A stretch of DNA of 42,899 nt from a virus. The DNA lies in IMG/VR virus record IMGVR_UViG_3300023223_000249, positions 1-42,899 of that record. One strand, 5' to 3'. Position 1 is the stretch's first letter; the number at the start of each line of letters is the position of its first letter. Shown here piece after piece: positions 1-8,525 of this stretch. The notes under the pieces are model-generated. The model was not told where the DNA came from, ran no database searches, and saw only the letters and a list, made by a program, of their open reading frames with translations. The position numbers and the translations under genes are program-made.

Positions 1-121
1 CTTCGTTTCCTGTTTTACCACGAGCGCCATTCTCTGCACACCAATAAGGCTTGCCTTCTTTGAATTCAATCATAGTGGATAACTTCTCATAATACGGAAG
101 TAATTCTTCATTCTTGTTCAT
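1..121 (-). CDS. HNH/AP2 endonuclease, N-terminal fragment (duplicate of the gene at the right end)
   Basis: This is the second copy of the first 40 codons of the endonuclease encoded at 42334-42876. It starts at the ATG complementary to 119-121 and runs off the left end. When the window is closed through the 144-base repeat there is one gene, so this is an end effect and not a separate gene. Confidence 0.9.
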   Translation of the reverse strand, partial: MNKNEELLPYYEKLSTMIEFKEGKPYWCAENGARGKTGNE

Positions 122-144
122 GGGATACTCCAAATAAAAAACAG
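1..144. repeat. Terminal direct repeat, copy 1
   Basis: Bases 1-144 are identical to 42756-42899 by direct comparison, giving a unique length of 42,755 bp. The repeat lies in the N-terminal coding part and leader of the HNH gene. Real direct terminal repeats usually sit next to packaging signals, so an assembly overlap of a circular or permuted genome is more likely; this is inference. Confidence 0.95.
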
Positions 145-266
145 TCCCTTGAAGTTTGCACGGCCTACGAGATAAGCCCATCAAGGTAACTGTCAGAAAG
201 TAATTGGTTATAAGCGGTGCAACGCGCTCATATAAGTTACACTTTCGTAACGAATATTCAATCAAG

Positions 267-294
267 TTGATTATTGATAATATTGATATAAACT
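267..294 (+). promoter_or_regulatory. Candidate promoter for the protease-capsid genes
   Basis: TTGATT (267-272), a 16-base spacer and TAAACT (289-294) lie about 40 bases ahead of the prohead protease in an AT-rich stretch. The match is moderate, and in AT-rich DNA such matches arise easily. The rest of 122-334 shows no gene. Confidence 0.3.
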
Positions 295-334
295 AATAAG
301 AACATAAGCAAAACTTATAAAGAGAGCCATATAC

Positions 335-976
335 ATGGAACATAAGAACCTTAATTTTGAAATCAAAGCTCATGAGGACGGTTCTTTCGTTGGTTATGGG
401 TCAACATTTGGTAATATCGATTTAGTTGGCGACATCGTACAGAAGGGTGCGTTTTTAAAGTCAATCTCTAAGAAAGGCGCTTCCGGCATTAAACTATTCC
501 TTCAGCATAATAGTAATGACATCATCGGTAAATTCACTGAGATCTATGAAGACGAAAAGGGCTTAGTTATTAAAGGTCAGTTCTTCCTGGGTAATATCCA
601 AAAGGCCGATGAAACACACTTCCTTATGAAGCAGGGCGAGATTACACAATTTTCTATTGGCTATCGAGTGGTAAGTAAAGCATTCGACGGCAACGGCAAC
701 ACACTTTTAAAAGAGATTGATTTAATTGAAGTCAGTCCAGTTACATTTCCTGCCAATCCTGAAGCGCAGTTAGTAGGCGTTAAAGCGGTTAAGGATCTAA
801 CAGAAAGAGAACTTGAAAAGCGGCTTCGGGATGATGCCGGTCTTTCGCAAAAAGAAGCCAAGGTTCTTATGAGCTGCGGTTATAAAGGTCTAAAGGAGCA
901 GGATGCTGTAGAGGACCTTAAGAAAAAACAAAAGGCCGATGAAGCCGAATTTATTAAATTAATGGAAGGTAAATAA
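335..976 (+). CDS. Prohead maturation protease (HK97 gp4-like, peptidase family S78)
   Basis: This 213-residue serine protease should cleave the scaffold (delta) part of the capsid protein inside the prohead. Residues 14-145 look like the S78 fold: YGSTFGNIDLVGDIVQKGAF near the start, His58 in LFLQHN, Ser107 in QFSIGY and Glu132 in EVSPVTFPAN, in the order expected for the His-Ser-Glu set of HK97 protease. The C-terminal 60 residues are lysine/glutamate-rich and could act as a scaffold-like tail. The stop is followed one base later by the capsid gene, the standard protease-capsid pair. A GAGAG purine tract precedes the ATG. Confidence 0.93.
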   Translation: MEHKNLNFEIKAHEDGSFVGYGSTFGNIDLVGDIVQKGAFLKSISKKGASGIKLFLQHNSNDIIGKFTEIYEDEKGLVIKGQFFLGNIQKADETHFLMKQGEITQFSIGYRVVSKAFDGNGNTLLKEIDLIEVSPVTFPANPEAQLVGVKAVKDLTERELEKRLRDDAGLSQKEAKVLMSCGYKGLKEQDAVEDLKKKQKADEAEFIKLMEGK

Positions 977-977
977 C

Positions 978-2228
978 ATGAGCGAATTAGACAACGCTAA
1001 GAAGTCACTAGACGGTGTTCTAGCTGACAACGAGCAGCTTAAGAAAGCTGTCACAGACCTTCAATCCGCTAATACCCCTGGTGAGATTGCAGCCATCAAG
1101 GAACGTCAAGACAAGCTCGACGTTGCCATGAATGAGAAAGAAGAAACAATCGAAAAGCTCCTTAAGTCTATCGAAGCTGACAAAGCTAAGACAAAGGCAA
1201 TGGGCGAGATTGATTCTGATGCCTCTATGAGAAAAGAGCTTAACGAGTTCGCTATCAATGCCCGTAAAATGGCTAAAGGCGATCTTCAGCACTTTAATAC
1301 ATCTGAGTCAAAGTCTTTTGTTGAGCGTAAAGCTTACAACAGCGGTGATGATTCTCTCGGTGGTGTTACTGTTCTTCCTTTCCTCGATTCAATGATTGAT
1401 AAGCTTGTCCGTGAATTCACAGACTTTCCGGCTCTTGTTTCTGGCGTGAATATTTCTACTGATAAGTGGGAAAGAATCGTTATGAACCAGACAAACGGCG
1501 CGTTCTGGGAAAAAGATATGGCTGACTTCTCAAGCCAGACCAAGAATAACGACTTTAACAAGTTGAATATCATGGTCGAGAATCTTCACGGCATTGCTAT
1601 CTTTAGAGATACTTTGATTGCTGATTCTGCTTTTGATATCGTTGGTGAAATCCTTACTTCTCTTGCTGAAGACTATGCAATTCAAATTGCACAGGCCGGT
1701 TGGAATGGTACAGGCGTTGGCGAAATGAGCGGTATTCTTAACTCTGCCGATGGTTCTGGTTTCCCTGAAATCGAGCGTGTCGCTACAGCTGCAAGTACTA
1801 CTGTCAAAATTGAAGACATCTACAACTTAGTAGATGCTCTTAAGGCTCCTTATCAAACAGGCGCACAATTCAAAGCTAATCGTTCTGGTATTAACGTACT
1901 AAGAAAGCTTCGTTCTGATTCTGGTGCCGGTCCTGGTACTGGTGACTTCTTGTGGCAGCAGTCAGTTATCCTTGGCGTTCCTTCTACCTTGTCTGGTTAT
2001 CCAATCAGCCAAGCGCAGGAATTACAGGCCGATATTGAAGCTGCAAATGCTGAAGGTGTTGTCTTTGGTAACTTCTCCAGAGCTTACACAATGGTTAATC
2101 GTTCTGGTATGGAAGTACTTCGCGATAACCTTACACAGTATCCTTTCGTTGCTTACAAGACGCAAAAGCGTGTTGGCGGTGGTGTAACTAAGGGCGAAGC
2201 TCTTAAAATCCTTAAAACTCAGGCATAG
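978..2228 (+). CDS. Major capsid protein (HK97 fold)
   Basis: This 416-residue protein directly follows the protease. Residues 1-105 are charged and helical with repeated Lys/Glu/Asp, as in the delta domain that the protease removes. The fold region begins around SFVERKAYNSGDDSLGGVTVLP, where the N-arm meets the shell domain, and contains the usual segments (KWERIVMNQTNGAFWEKDMA, then FDIVGEILTSLAEDYAIQIAQ, the spine-helix type). Near the end it has VVFGNFSRAYTMVNRSGMEV, a pattern common in HK97 capsids. Assignment rests on gene order and these patterns. Confidence 0.93.
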   Translation: MSELDNAKKSLDGVLADNEQLKKAVTDLQSANTPGEIAAIKERQDKLDVAMNEKEETIEKLLKSIEADKAKTKAMGEIDSDASMRKELNEFAINARKMAKGDLQHFNTSESKSFVERKAYNSGDDSLGGVTVLPFLDSMIDKLVREFTDFPALVSGVNISTDKWERIVMNQTNGAFWEKDMADFSSQTKNNDFNKLNIMVENLHGIAIFRDTLIADSAFDIVGEILTSLAEDYAIQIAQAGWNGTGVGEMSGILNSADGSGFPEIERVATAASTTVKIEDIYNLVDALKAPYQTGAQFKANRSGINVLRKLRSDSGAGPGTGDFLWQQSVILGVPSTLSGYPISQAQELQADIEAANAEGVVFGNFSRAYTMVNRSGMEVLRDNLTQYPFVAYKTQKRVGGGVTKGEALKILKTQA

Positions 2229-2237
2229 GAGATTATT

Positions 2238-2618
2238 ATGAGAAAAGATCTTATTTTTGGTTTGTCTGTTGTCGAATCCCTACCAACTACTGTTGTAGCT
2301 GGTGGCGGTGACAATGGTGTCGATGTTGATTCACTTCGCAAGTATGCTGTAAAGCATATTATTCACGTCGAAGCTGTAACAACTACTATTACAGTTAAGC
2401 TTCAAGAGTCGTCTGTTGGCGGCGGTTCTGGCTACGTTGATGTCCCTGCGGCTCAAATGGTTGGCGGTGTCAATCTTGTAAGCGTTGACGCTGCGGATGA
2501 TAACTCAGCGGTCCAGATTGCCGGGTTTGACCTTCAGCAATTTCAGCGCGTTGTAACTGTTGCCGGTGCGGGTACTTGCCACGCCGTAGCGGTTCTTGCT
2601 GACAATCTAAGCGTTTAA
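2238..2618 (+). CDS. Small head-associated protein, possibly capsid decoration
   Basis: A 126-residue protein of unknown family, 9 bases after the capsid gene with an AGGAGATTATT leader. It is rich in Val, Gly and Ala with alternating hydrophobic residues, suggesting a beta-rich fold, and has a glycine stretch near residue 22 (VVAGGGDNGVDVDSLRKYAV). A strong terminator follows directly, so it closes the protease-capsid transcription unit. Position suggests a decoration or head-stabilising protein, but no motif proves this. Confidence 0.75.
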   Translation: MRKDLIFGLSVVESLPTTVVAGGGDNGVDVDSLRKYAVKHIIHVEAVTTTITVKLQESSVGGGSGYVDVPAAQMVGGVNLVSVDAADDNSAVQIAGFDLQQFQRVVTVAGAGTCHAVAVLADNLSV

Positions 2619-2634
2619 TCTGCTATGATTAATT

Positions 2635-2664
2635 GGCCGGTCCTTCATTGGATCGGCCTTTTTT
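2635..2664 (+). terminator. Rho-independent terminator after head genes
   Basis: GGCCGGTCC (2635-2643), a 6-base loop and GGATCGGCC (2650-2658) form a 9-bp stem with one G-T pair, followed by six T (2659-2664). Confidence 0.9.
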
Positions 2665-2685
2665 GTATAAACTCAGGAGAATAGA

Positions 2686-2916
2686 ATGTATAAAATGAAA
2701 GTCAGTAAAGCTTATATGAAGTCCATTAGCGATTGCGTAAAATGTCCCAAAGGTGAGAATGTCGAACTACCTGAAGACATCGCGACAGCCTGGTTGAAGC
2801 ATGGATTCTGCGAAGAAGTAAAGAAAGCCAAACACAATCCAGTCGTTGAAACTGCGGTTGTTAATCCGGTTGAAGAAACAAAAGCCCCAAAAGTCAGACG
2901 CAAAAAGAATAAATAA
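2686..2916 (+). CDS. Small basic protein of unknown function
   Basis: A 76-residue protein between two terminators, with CAGGAG ahead of its ATG. The first half (KAYMKSISDCVKCPKGENVE, then DIATAWLKHGFCEEV) resembles the small phage proteins that follow capsid genes and carry a short 'G..v.lp...A..li..G.a' motif. The second half is a low-complexity lysine/proline/valine tail ending KVRRKKNK. A second small protein at 9195-9395 ends in a similar basic tail. Function unknown. Confidence 0.75.
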   Translation: MYKMKVSKAYMKSISDCVKCPKGENVELPEDIATAWLKHGFCEEVKKAKHNPVVETAVVNPVEETKAPKVRRKKNK

Positions 2917-2943
2917 TTTCCTGCCCGACAGCAGGAATGACGC

Positions 2944-2971
2944 GGCCACTCTTAATTGAGTGGCCTTTTTA
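2944..2971 (+). terminator. Rho-independent terminator
   Basis: GGCCACTC (2944-2951) pairs perfectly with GAGTGGCC (2958-2965) around a 6-base loop, followed by five T. It ends the unit of the 76-residue protein and separates it from the fibre genes. Confidence 0.92.
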
Positions 2972-3052
2972 TTTCACTACCCCAAAACAAGTGCAATAGT
3001 TTTTAAGCTCAAAAGTGTTCATATGAGTAATAACCAACACTAAAGGCGCACT

Positions 3053-3436
3053 ATGGGCACTTGTTCACAATTTGACTACACCGAATCGACACAGCCTTGC
3101 ACTAATGCTGATGTTGGTTTCGACTTCTCCAAGACCTTGACCTATGAAAACTTAGGTATCCCGATTGATATAACGGGCTTTGTTTTCGATATGACTATTA
3201 AAGACTCAGTAGGCGGTGCAACTCTCTTATCGCTTCCAATCGTTCTTAATGATTCTACCACGGGTTTATATATTCCCGATCCTACCAACGGCGAGATCTT
3301 CGTACAAATTACCAAGGCTGACACAATTATAGTCGGCAATGGTGTATTCCCATATGAGATGACTGAAACAAATCCATCTTCAAAGATATCTATTTTCATG
3401 CAAGGCACAATTCAATTTGTAGACAGAGGCTATTAA
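3053..3436 (+). CDS. Fibre-associated small structural protein
   Basis: A 127-residue protein. The central part (residues 33-110: LTYENLGIPIDITGFVFDMTIKD, then LYIPDPTNGEIFVQITKADT) has alternating strands like the small beta-sandwich modules at the N-termini of phage receptor-binding and baseplate upper proteins. It precedes the collagen-like and spike genes with one base between genes, so an adaptor anchoring the fibre is the likeliest role. An AAAGGCGCA leader precedes the ATG; the portal gene has a similar GGCGCA leader. Confidence 0.7.
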   Translation: MGTCSQFDYTESTQPCTNADVGFDFSKTLTYENLGIPIDITGFVFDMTIKDSVGGATLLSLPIVLNDSTTGLYIPDPTNGEIFVQITKADTIIVGNGVFPYEMTETNPSSKISIFMQGTIQFVDRGY

Positions 3437-3437
3437 G

Positions 3438-3782
3438 ATGAACAATATTACAGTCAAGACAGACGGCAGCGGGATAATTGTATCTGCTCAAGGTCCACAA
3501 GGGGCAACAGGTCCGGCGGGTAGTCTCGGTAATATAGTCGAAGTGTCAACAGCTTATACCACCAGTAACGCAGACGCAGTTATCATAGCGACGGGCACCT
3601 TCACAGTGACTTTACACCTTTTATCGACTGCAAATAAAGAGATAGCTATAAAATCCTCATTAGGAATAATCACCGTTGCGGCTGATGGATCGGATACAAT
3701 CGAAGGCTTAGCATCAATTGATATAACAACCGGGCAAAGTGTCACGCTAGTTCCGACAACTTCAGAATGGGTAATAATCTAA
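3438..3782 (+). CDS. Collagen-like fibre protein
   Basis: A 114-residue protein. Residues 16-27 carry a short collagen-type Gly-X-Y run (GPQGATGPAGS), typical of phage fibre trimerisation segments. The rest reads as repeated beta strands ending LVPTTSEWVII, resembling the small head domains at fibre C-termini (compare the end of the 789-residue fibre at 16553-18922). The stop codon overlaps the start of the spike gene (TAATG), so the two are translationally coupled and probably assemble together. Confidence 0.75.
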   Translation: MNNITVKTDGSGIIVSAQGPQGATGPAGSLGNIVEVSTAYTTSNADAVIIATGTFTVTLHLLSTANKEIAIKSSLGIITVAADGSDTIEGLASIDITTGQSVTLVPTTSEWVII

Positions 3783-6700
3783 TGAGCTTTAAATACAGCA
3801 TTAATTCAGGCACTCGCACTTTTTATCTTTCTGCTAATGGCGATGATATAGCTTCGGGTCTTTCCCCGGAGACAGCGGTTAAGACAATAGATCAAGCTAT
3901 CCTTAATGTAATCGCGGTTAATCCAACGGCGTTAAATCCTACAGCTATTATTGGACAGGGCGCGGGAATTTTTGTAACTGATAATTTTTCAATACCTGAA
4001 GGCTGCAACTTTGAAGGTCCAGACACGACATTCATAACAAACGGTTTGTCTGGGGTCACTCCTGGCGATAGTGCGATATTTAGAATTATTTCACTGGTCG
4101 TGCTAACTGATAACGCCTCAGCACTTTCCCTTCCTGCTAGTTTCGATGTTGGTATTACTCTCGCGGCTATTTCTTGCCGTGGTGAAAATAGTATTGGATT
4201 TAATCTAACTAATACCTCTGACACTGTAGTTTTTACAGCGGGCTCTATTCGACTTGAAGCTGTCGGCGCGGTTGGGATTTCCGATACAAATAATAACGAT
4301 ATACCAGAAGTCTATGACGTAGAATTGTTTAAGATGATGGCGAATAATACAACAGCTTTCGTGCATAACCCTTCACTCGGCACTTCTGAATCGGTTTTAA
4401 ATATTGGTTCAATTAGTTTAGAGGGATCACCGACGGGCACCACCGGATTAAATATTCTTAGCGGTGCTGTTGACTGCTCGGCAACTCATATTGAAGCTGC
4501 AATAGCTATACATGTTGCTTCAGGTGCGACTTTAAGCATAACGGGAACGTCTATTGAGGGAGCTATAATTGTTGATTTAGGCGGCATTCTACATTGTGAA
4601 GTTCCAGATTTTGAGGGAACCATCACAAACAACGGTGAAATCCACGGAAGAATCGGCGATAGCATTTTTGGCGCTCAATCGTTTATGAATGGCATTGCGA
4701 TCAATTCAACGACTGAAGGTTTTAAGCCGCCAGATATGACAACCACGCAACGTGACGCGATTGTTTCCCCGGCAACAGGACTTCAGATTCATAACTTAAC
4801 TACAGAAGAGCCCGAGTATTATACCGGCTCGGCTTGGGTATCTATGTCAGGCGATGGCGATGTTATTTCTGTTACTGCCGGAACGAATCTTAATAACAGC
4901 GGCACGGCGACTGAGCCTGTTTTGAATCTCGATGATACAATTACCGGCAGCGGTTCGGGTGGTGATTTAACTCTGAAAGGTGCGGCCAGTAGTCCAAACG
5001 GCGGAGATGTTATAATAACTGGTGGACCCGGCAGCAATAACGGCGGAGATATTAACCTCAGAACTGGCTACGGAAGCTCAGGCAATGGCGGCAATATTAA
5101 TTTAACCGGCGAAGAAGGAACCAACGGAAACGGCGGCGGGTTTAATTTAACTGGCGGTAATGCTGCAACTGATGACGGTACAGGAACCGGCGGCGGCTTT
5201 GATCTCACGACCGGTTTAGGCGGGTACGTTAGCGGGGACGGTGGCGATATTAATTTAACCACCGGTTCAACGGGTGCGGGTACAGGTAAAAGCGGATCTA
5301 TAACTCTTGATATTGGTAATGATGCGGGCGGCGGTGTTGGAAGTATTTCATTAGCTCCCACAAATGGAACGGTTGATATTGGCCCGAATATTACAGTCGA
5401 TCAGATCGGGAATATTGAAGGCGTAAATATTCTTGAGGTCGGTCAAGTAGTCGGCAATCAAACAAATGGCGCTCTTGTCGTAAAGGGTGACAACACAGGT
5501 TTAGTTGGCGGCAATGTCACTATCTCCGGCGGCATTGGTTCTTCTGTTGTTGGTAAAGTAACGATTGAAGGCGGAACGAGCGGCGCAGGAACCGGCGATA
5601 TACTTCTACAGCCTAATGCGGGCGATGTCGGTATAGGTAAAACACCGACGGCCAAGCTAGATGTTAATGGTGCCGTTAAGGTCTCCGATGATTTTACTGT
5701 TGACGGTGATTTAATATTCGCTGATAAAAGTAATGGAACGGTAACGCTTGGCAATGCCACCACCGGCACGGATCGATTCAATGTCTATGGTCCTGGTAAC
5801 GGCTTGAACCAGGGAATTATGAGTTTATATAACTCTGTTGGTGGGATTCTCTTCAGATTTAAAGATCAAATCACCGCATCATCAATACCGCCAAGAATAC
5901 AAGGACAATCAAACCTTGGTCTTGGTTATGATACTGATTCAAACGCGCCGCATATCTTTTACGTAAACGGCAACGAAAAGATGCGTCTTACTTCTGATGA
6001 CTTAATAATTGATAGTATCGCCACTAATCCGGGTGACACATTAGATATAAAAGGCGGTGATGGAGTAGCAGCACAAAGCGGCGCAACGGTAAATATCAAT
6101 AGCGGTGATGGTGGCGCGACTTCTGGAAGTGGAGGCGGTTTATTCTTAGAGGCCGGTAGTGCTACAGCGGCGACAGGTGGCAGCGGTGGAACTCTCATTA
6201 TCGCAAGTGGTGATAGTACGGGCGGTAATTCTGCGGGTACTTGTTCTTTTGAAGGCGGCAAAGGCGGCACTACTGGATTCGGCGGCAATGTTCAAATGTT
6301 AGCGGGTGATGGTGGATCCACAAGCGGTCCGGCAGGTGACATAACACTAACCGGCGGCGATGCTGTTTCAGGTGATTCTGGAAAGGTTATCATAAAAGGC
6401 GGCACCAGTGGCGATGCGAACGGCGGCGATGTCACTATAAATTCAGGTGATTCAGATGGTGATGTAAGAATCCAAGGCGACGGCGGTTCTTTATATGTTG
6501 GACCTTCAGCCAATGAAGATAGCGCAATCTTTCAAGCTCAGTCAAATACACAAGGACTTTTACCACCGCGAATGAGTACGGTTCAACGTGATTTAATTTC
6601 ATCGCCTGCTAATGGTTTGCAGATCTATAACGCAACAACAGATAAGCCGGAATATTTTAACGGTTCTTCATGGGTTACGTTAGTTAATCAAAATACGGAC

Positions 6701-7666
6701 TACTTAGATTTCACGCCGCAAAATCCTAATCCACCTTACAAGCAAGCGAGAATCTACTACAGCGAAGACAGAGAAACACTAGATTTCTATAATGCGATTT
6801 CTGATGTGACGGTCAATTTGCCTGAAGAATCTATACAGCCAGTGTGGAATTCAACAGGCTCAACGATTACGAACGGTCAAGTAATTAAATTCTCAGGAGT
6901 TGTTACAGGTGGAATCCCTAATATCGAATTAGCTCTAGCTGATACCGTCGCGGATGCAAATGCGGCGGGCGTTGCTACTCATGATATCGAAAACGGTACA
7001 AAAGGATATGTCACTATTATCGGCTCAGTTGGCGGTGTGAATACATCGGCATTTAGCGCGGGTGATATTTTATTCTTGTCAACTTCAACGGCAGGAGGAT
7101 TAGAAAATACAGAGCAGGTGATATTAAATCCTATTGCAATATGCTTGGTTTCTGATGTTACAGACGGCGTTATTCTAGTTAAGCCTCGCGGTGTTGTAAA
7201 TATTACGGCTCTAGCCCAGGTAAGTAAAGATACAGGAAGCCCAACGCAAGGAATTAATACGACGCTAGAGCCCGTAAGCGCATATGAAAACGCGGCTTTA
7301 CCATCCTTAAACGTCACGGCTAACTTCACAGCTTCAGAAGGTAACTATGAATGTGAGTTTCAGCCCGCATCAATAGGCGCTAGCGGATTTTACAGAGTCG
7401 ATTTCTCAGCCACTTGTACTTATTCAGATAGTAAAGATGTCATATTTAAAGTTTTTGTTAATGGCTCCGAAACTCCATTAGGGGGAATTATGCCATTTGC
7501 TAGTATTGATCCGAGTCAAGGCGGTTCTGTATCCTTCTCAGGAATAACGAGTGAGGTAATTGATAATACTGAAACTATTGAAATATATGTTGGCTCTGAT
7601 GATAGCAGCGGCACATTAACATTTGCTTCGTGCTTATTCTCAGTTACTCGGATTGGTAACGCCTAA
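3782..7666 (+). CDS. Large tail spike/fibre protein with glycine-rich repeats
   Basis: This 1,294-residue protein is a probable host-binding spike. The N-terminus has the beta-helix entry motif YLSANGDDIASGLSPETAVK. A module of the form 'PP.M(T/S)T.QRD.I.SPA.GLQI.N.TT..PEY..GS.WV' occurs twice (about residues 316-356 and 925-970). Each copy borders a glycine-rich block of 'GG.I.L.G' repeats (about 386-526 and 756-900). The middle has KLDVNGAVKVSDDFTVDGDL, common in long fibres. The last 120 residues look like a C1q/TNF-type jelly roll. ATG 3782 is chosen because it overlaps the previous stop (TAATG); an in-frame ATG at 3767 is possible. Confidence 0.88.
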   Translation: MSFKYSINSGTRTFYLSANGDDIASGLSPETAVKTIDQAILNVIAVNPTALNPTAIIGQGAGIFVTDNFSIPEGCNFEGPDTTFITNGLSGVTPGDSAIFRIISLVVLTDNASALSLPASFDVGITLAAISCRGENSIGFNLTNTSDTVVFTAGSIRLEAVGAVGISDTNNNDIPEVYDVELFKMMANNTTAFVHNPSLGTSESVLNIGSISLEGSPTGTTGLNILSGAVDCSATHIEAAIAIHVASGATLSITGTSIEGAIIVDLGGILHCEVPDFEGTITNNGEIHGRIGDSIFGAQSFMNGIAINSTTEGFKPPDMTTTQRDAIVSPATGLQIHNLTTEEPEYYTGSAWVSMSGDGDVISVTAGTNLNNSGTATEPVLNLDDTITGSGSGGDLTLKGAASSPNGGDVIITGGPGSNNGGDINLRTGYGSSGNGGNINLTGEEGTNGNGGGFNLTGGNAATDDGTGTGGGFDLTTGLGGYVSGDGGDINLTTGSTGAGTGKSGSITLDIGNDAGGGVGSISLAPTNGTVDIGPNITVDQIGNIEGVNILEVGQVVGNQTNGALVVKGDNTGLVGGNVTISGGIGSSVVGKVTIEGGTSGAGTGDILLQPNAGDVGIGKTPTAKLDVNGAVKVSDDFTVDGDLIFADKSNGTVTLGNATTGTDRFNVYGPGNGLNQGIMSLYNSVGGILFRFKDQITASSIPPRIQGQSNLGLGYDTDSNAPHIFYVNGNEKMRLTSDDLIIDSIATNPGDTLDIKGGDGVAAQSGATVNINSGDGGATSGSGGGLFLEAGSATAATGGSGGTLIIASGDSTGGNSAGTCSFEGGKGGTTGFGGNVQMLAGDGGSTSGPAGDITLTGGDAVSGDSGKVIIKGGTSGDANGGDVTINSGDSDGDVRIQGDGGSLYVGPSANEDSAIFQAQSNTQGLLPPRMSTVQRDLISSPANGLQIYNATTDKPEYFNGSSWVTLVNQNTDYLDFTPQNPNPPYKQARIYYSEDRETLDFYNAISDVTVNLPEESIQPVWNSTGSTITNGQVIKFSGVVTGGIPNIELALADTVADANAAGVATHDIENGTKGYVTIIGSVGGVNTSAFSAGDILFLSTSTAGGLENTEQVILNPIAICLVSDVTDGVILVKPRGVVNITALAQVSKDTGSPTQGINTTLEPVSAYENAALPSLNVTANFTASEGNYECEFQPASIGASGFYRVDFSATCTYSDSKDVIFKVFVNGSETPLGGIMPFASIDPSQGGSVSFSGITSEVIDNTETIEIYVGSDDSSGTLTFASCLFSVTRIGNA

Positions 7667-7681
7667 CCTTGTAGTGTTGGT

Positions 7682-7707
7682 GGCCCTCAGAGATGGGGGC
7701 CTTTTTT
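7682..7707 (+). terminator. Rho-independent terminator after spike gene
   Basis: GGCCC (7682-7686) pairs with GGGCC (7697-7701), extendable by a T-G pair, and is followed by six T. It insulates the spike gene from the leftward genes behind it. Confidence 0.85.
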
Positions 7708-7716
7708 GGTTATTGC

Positions 7717-7977
7717 TTATCTTCTATCAAGATTTGGATAATCCATACCAAGATTAACCATCTTAAGAATCATATCATCCAAGAACTTTTGGCCCTCTAT
7801 GTTTCTTGCCCTTGCCTCGTCGGTTAATCTTCTTACTCTTATGCGAAGAGCCCTTAATTCTTTTTGTTGAGCTGATACACGCACGAATAAAGAATCGATC
7901 CTCATATCTAGTATTATCTTGGCCTTGACGTTATCGCTGCTTTTCTTTAGCTGATGCCTCAATAGTTGCTTAGTCAT
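7717..7977 (-). CDS. Small basic helical protein, second gene of leftward moron
   Basis: An 86-residue protein of unknown function, Arg/Lys-rich and almost wholly helical (QQKELRALRIRVRRLTDEA). I place the start at the ATG at 7977 because it overlaps the upstream stop as ATGACTAA; a longer in-frame ORF reaches 8052 but would lie within the neighbouring gene. It is co-transcribed with the 87-residue gene upstream, and the two may act as a pair. Confidence 0.7.
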   Translation of the reverse strand: MTKQLLRHQLKKSSDNVKAKIILDMRIDSLFVRVSAQQKELRALRIRVRRLTDEARARNIEGQKFLDDMILKMVNLGMDYPNLDRR

Positions 7978-8233
7978 TTTTTGCCAATGCCTTAAACGCG
8001 GGCGCATATTCATCAAGAATATCGAGCATAATTGCGTCAACTTCTGCATCATCGAAGTATTCTATTTTTTTATTCTTCATAGAATCAATTAAATCATCCA
8101 GTTTACGTAAGGGCTTATTCAACCGCTTAAGATGCTTTTCAGCTATCTTTTCTAATGATGTTTCTAAATGAGCTAAGGCTCTGATAGATTCAGTCTCTAA
8201 GGCGAGTATTAGTTTTAGTTCTGATTGTTTCAT
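7970..8233 (-). CDS. Small helical protein, first gene of leftward moron
   Basis: An 87-residue protein of unknown function, strongly helical (residues 5-52 rich in Leu, Lys and Glu), with an acidic C-terminal half (YFDDAEVDAIMLDILDEYAP). A GAGGGAAG Shine-Dalgarno lies just before the ATG. It is read against the flanking structural genes from its own promoter at 8348-8376. An acidic protein followed by a basic partner with overlapping genes resembles toxin-antitoxin or small regulator pairs in architecture only; no family motif is visible. Confidence 0.75.
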   Translation of the reverse strand: MKQSELKLILALETESIRALAHLETSLEKIAEKHLKRLNKPLRKLDDLIDSMKNKKIEYFDDAEVDAIMLDILDEYAPAFKALAKND

Positions 8234-8347
8234 CTTCTTCCCTCTTTCCTTTCGCTTCGTTCCTCTCTTCGCTCAGTCAGTATCTATATCTATATCCAAA
8301 TCCAAGATCCTGAGTCCGTTGCCGAAGCTCTCGCCCCGCGTAAGGAG

Positions 8348-8376
8348 ACTTTAGATTGATGTAAAAAGGCTGTCAA
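8348..8376 (-). promoter_or_regulatory. Leftward sigma70-type promoter for the moron
   Basis: On the minus strand TTGACA (plus 8371-8376), exactly 17 bases, then TAAAGT (plus 8348-8353). A perfect -35 with optimal spacing makes this one of the best promoters in the window. It predicts a leader of about 105 bases before the ATG at 8233. Confidence 0.75.
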
Positions 8377-8495
8377 GTCCATAATTATTAATACAAATCA
8401 CTCGGGAATTCATTATCATTAGTAAGCATAAAGTTATTGATAACTGATTCTCATTAAGGTTTTCCATAGAAGTATAAAACACCATTTATTAATTA

Positions 8496-8525
8496 TTGAC
8501 ATACACAAGATCAATACAGAATTAT
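8496..8525 (+). promoter_or_regulatory. Candidate rightward promoter for connector and tail genes
   Basis: A perfect TTGACA at 8496-8501 lies 83 bases before the connector gene. The -10 is poor: AATTAT at 8520-8525 gives an 18-base spacer. An activator-dependent late promoter would fit a good -35 with a weak -10, but this is inference. Confidence 0.4.

Noticed and set aside
4819-6513. Long proline-rich open frames on the minus strand opposite the spike gene
   Set aside because: They mirror the glycine-rich repeats of the plus-strand gene (GGC/GGT read as Pro/Ala on the other strand) and lack ribosome sites.
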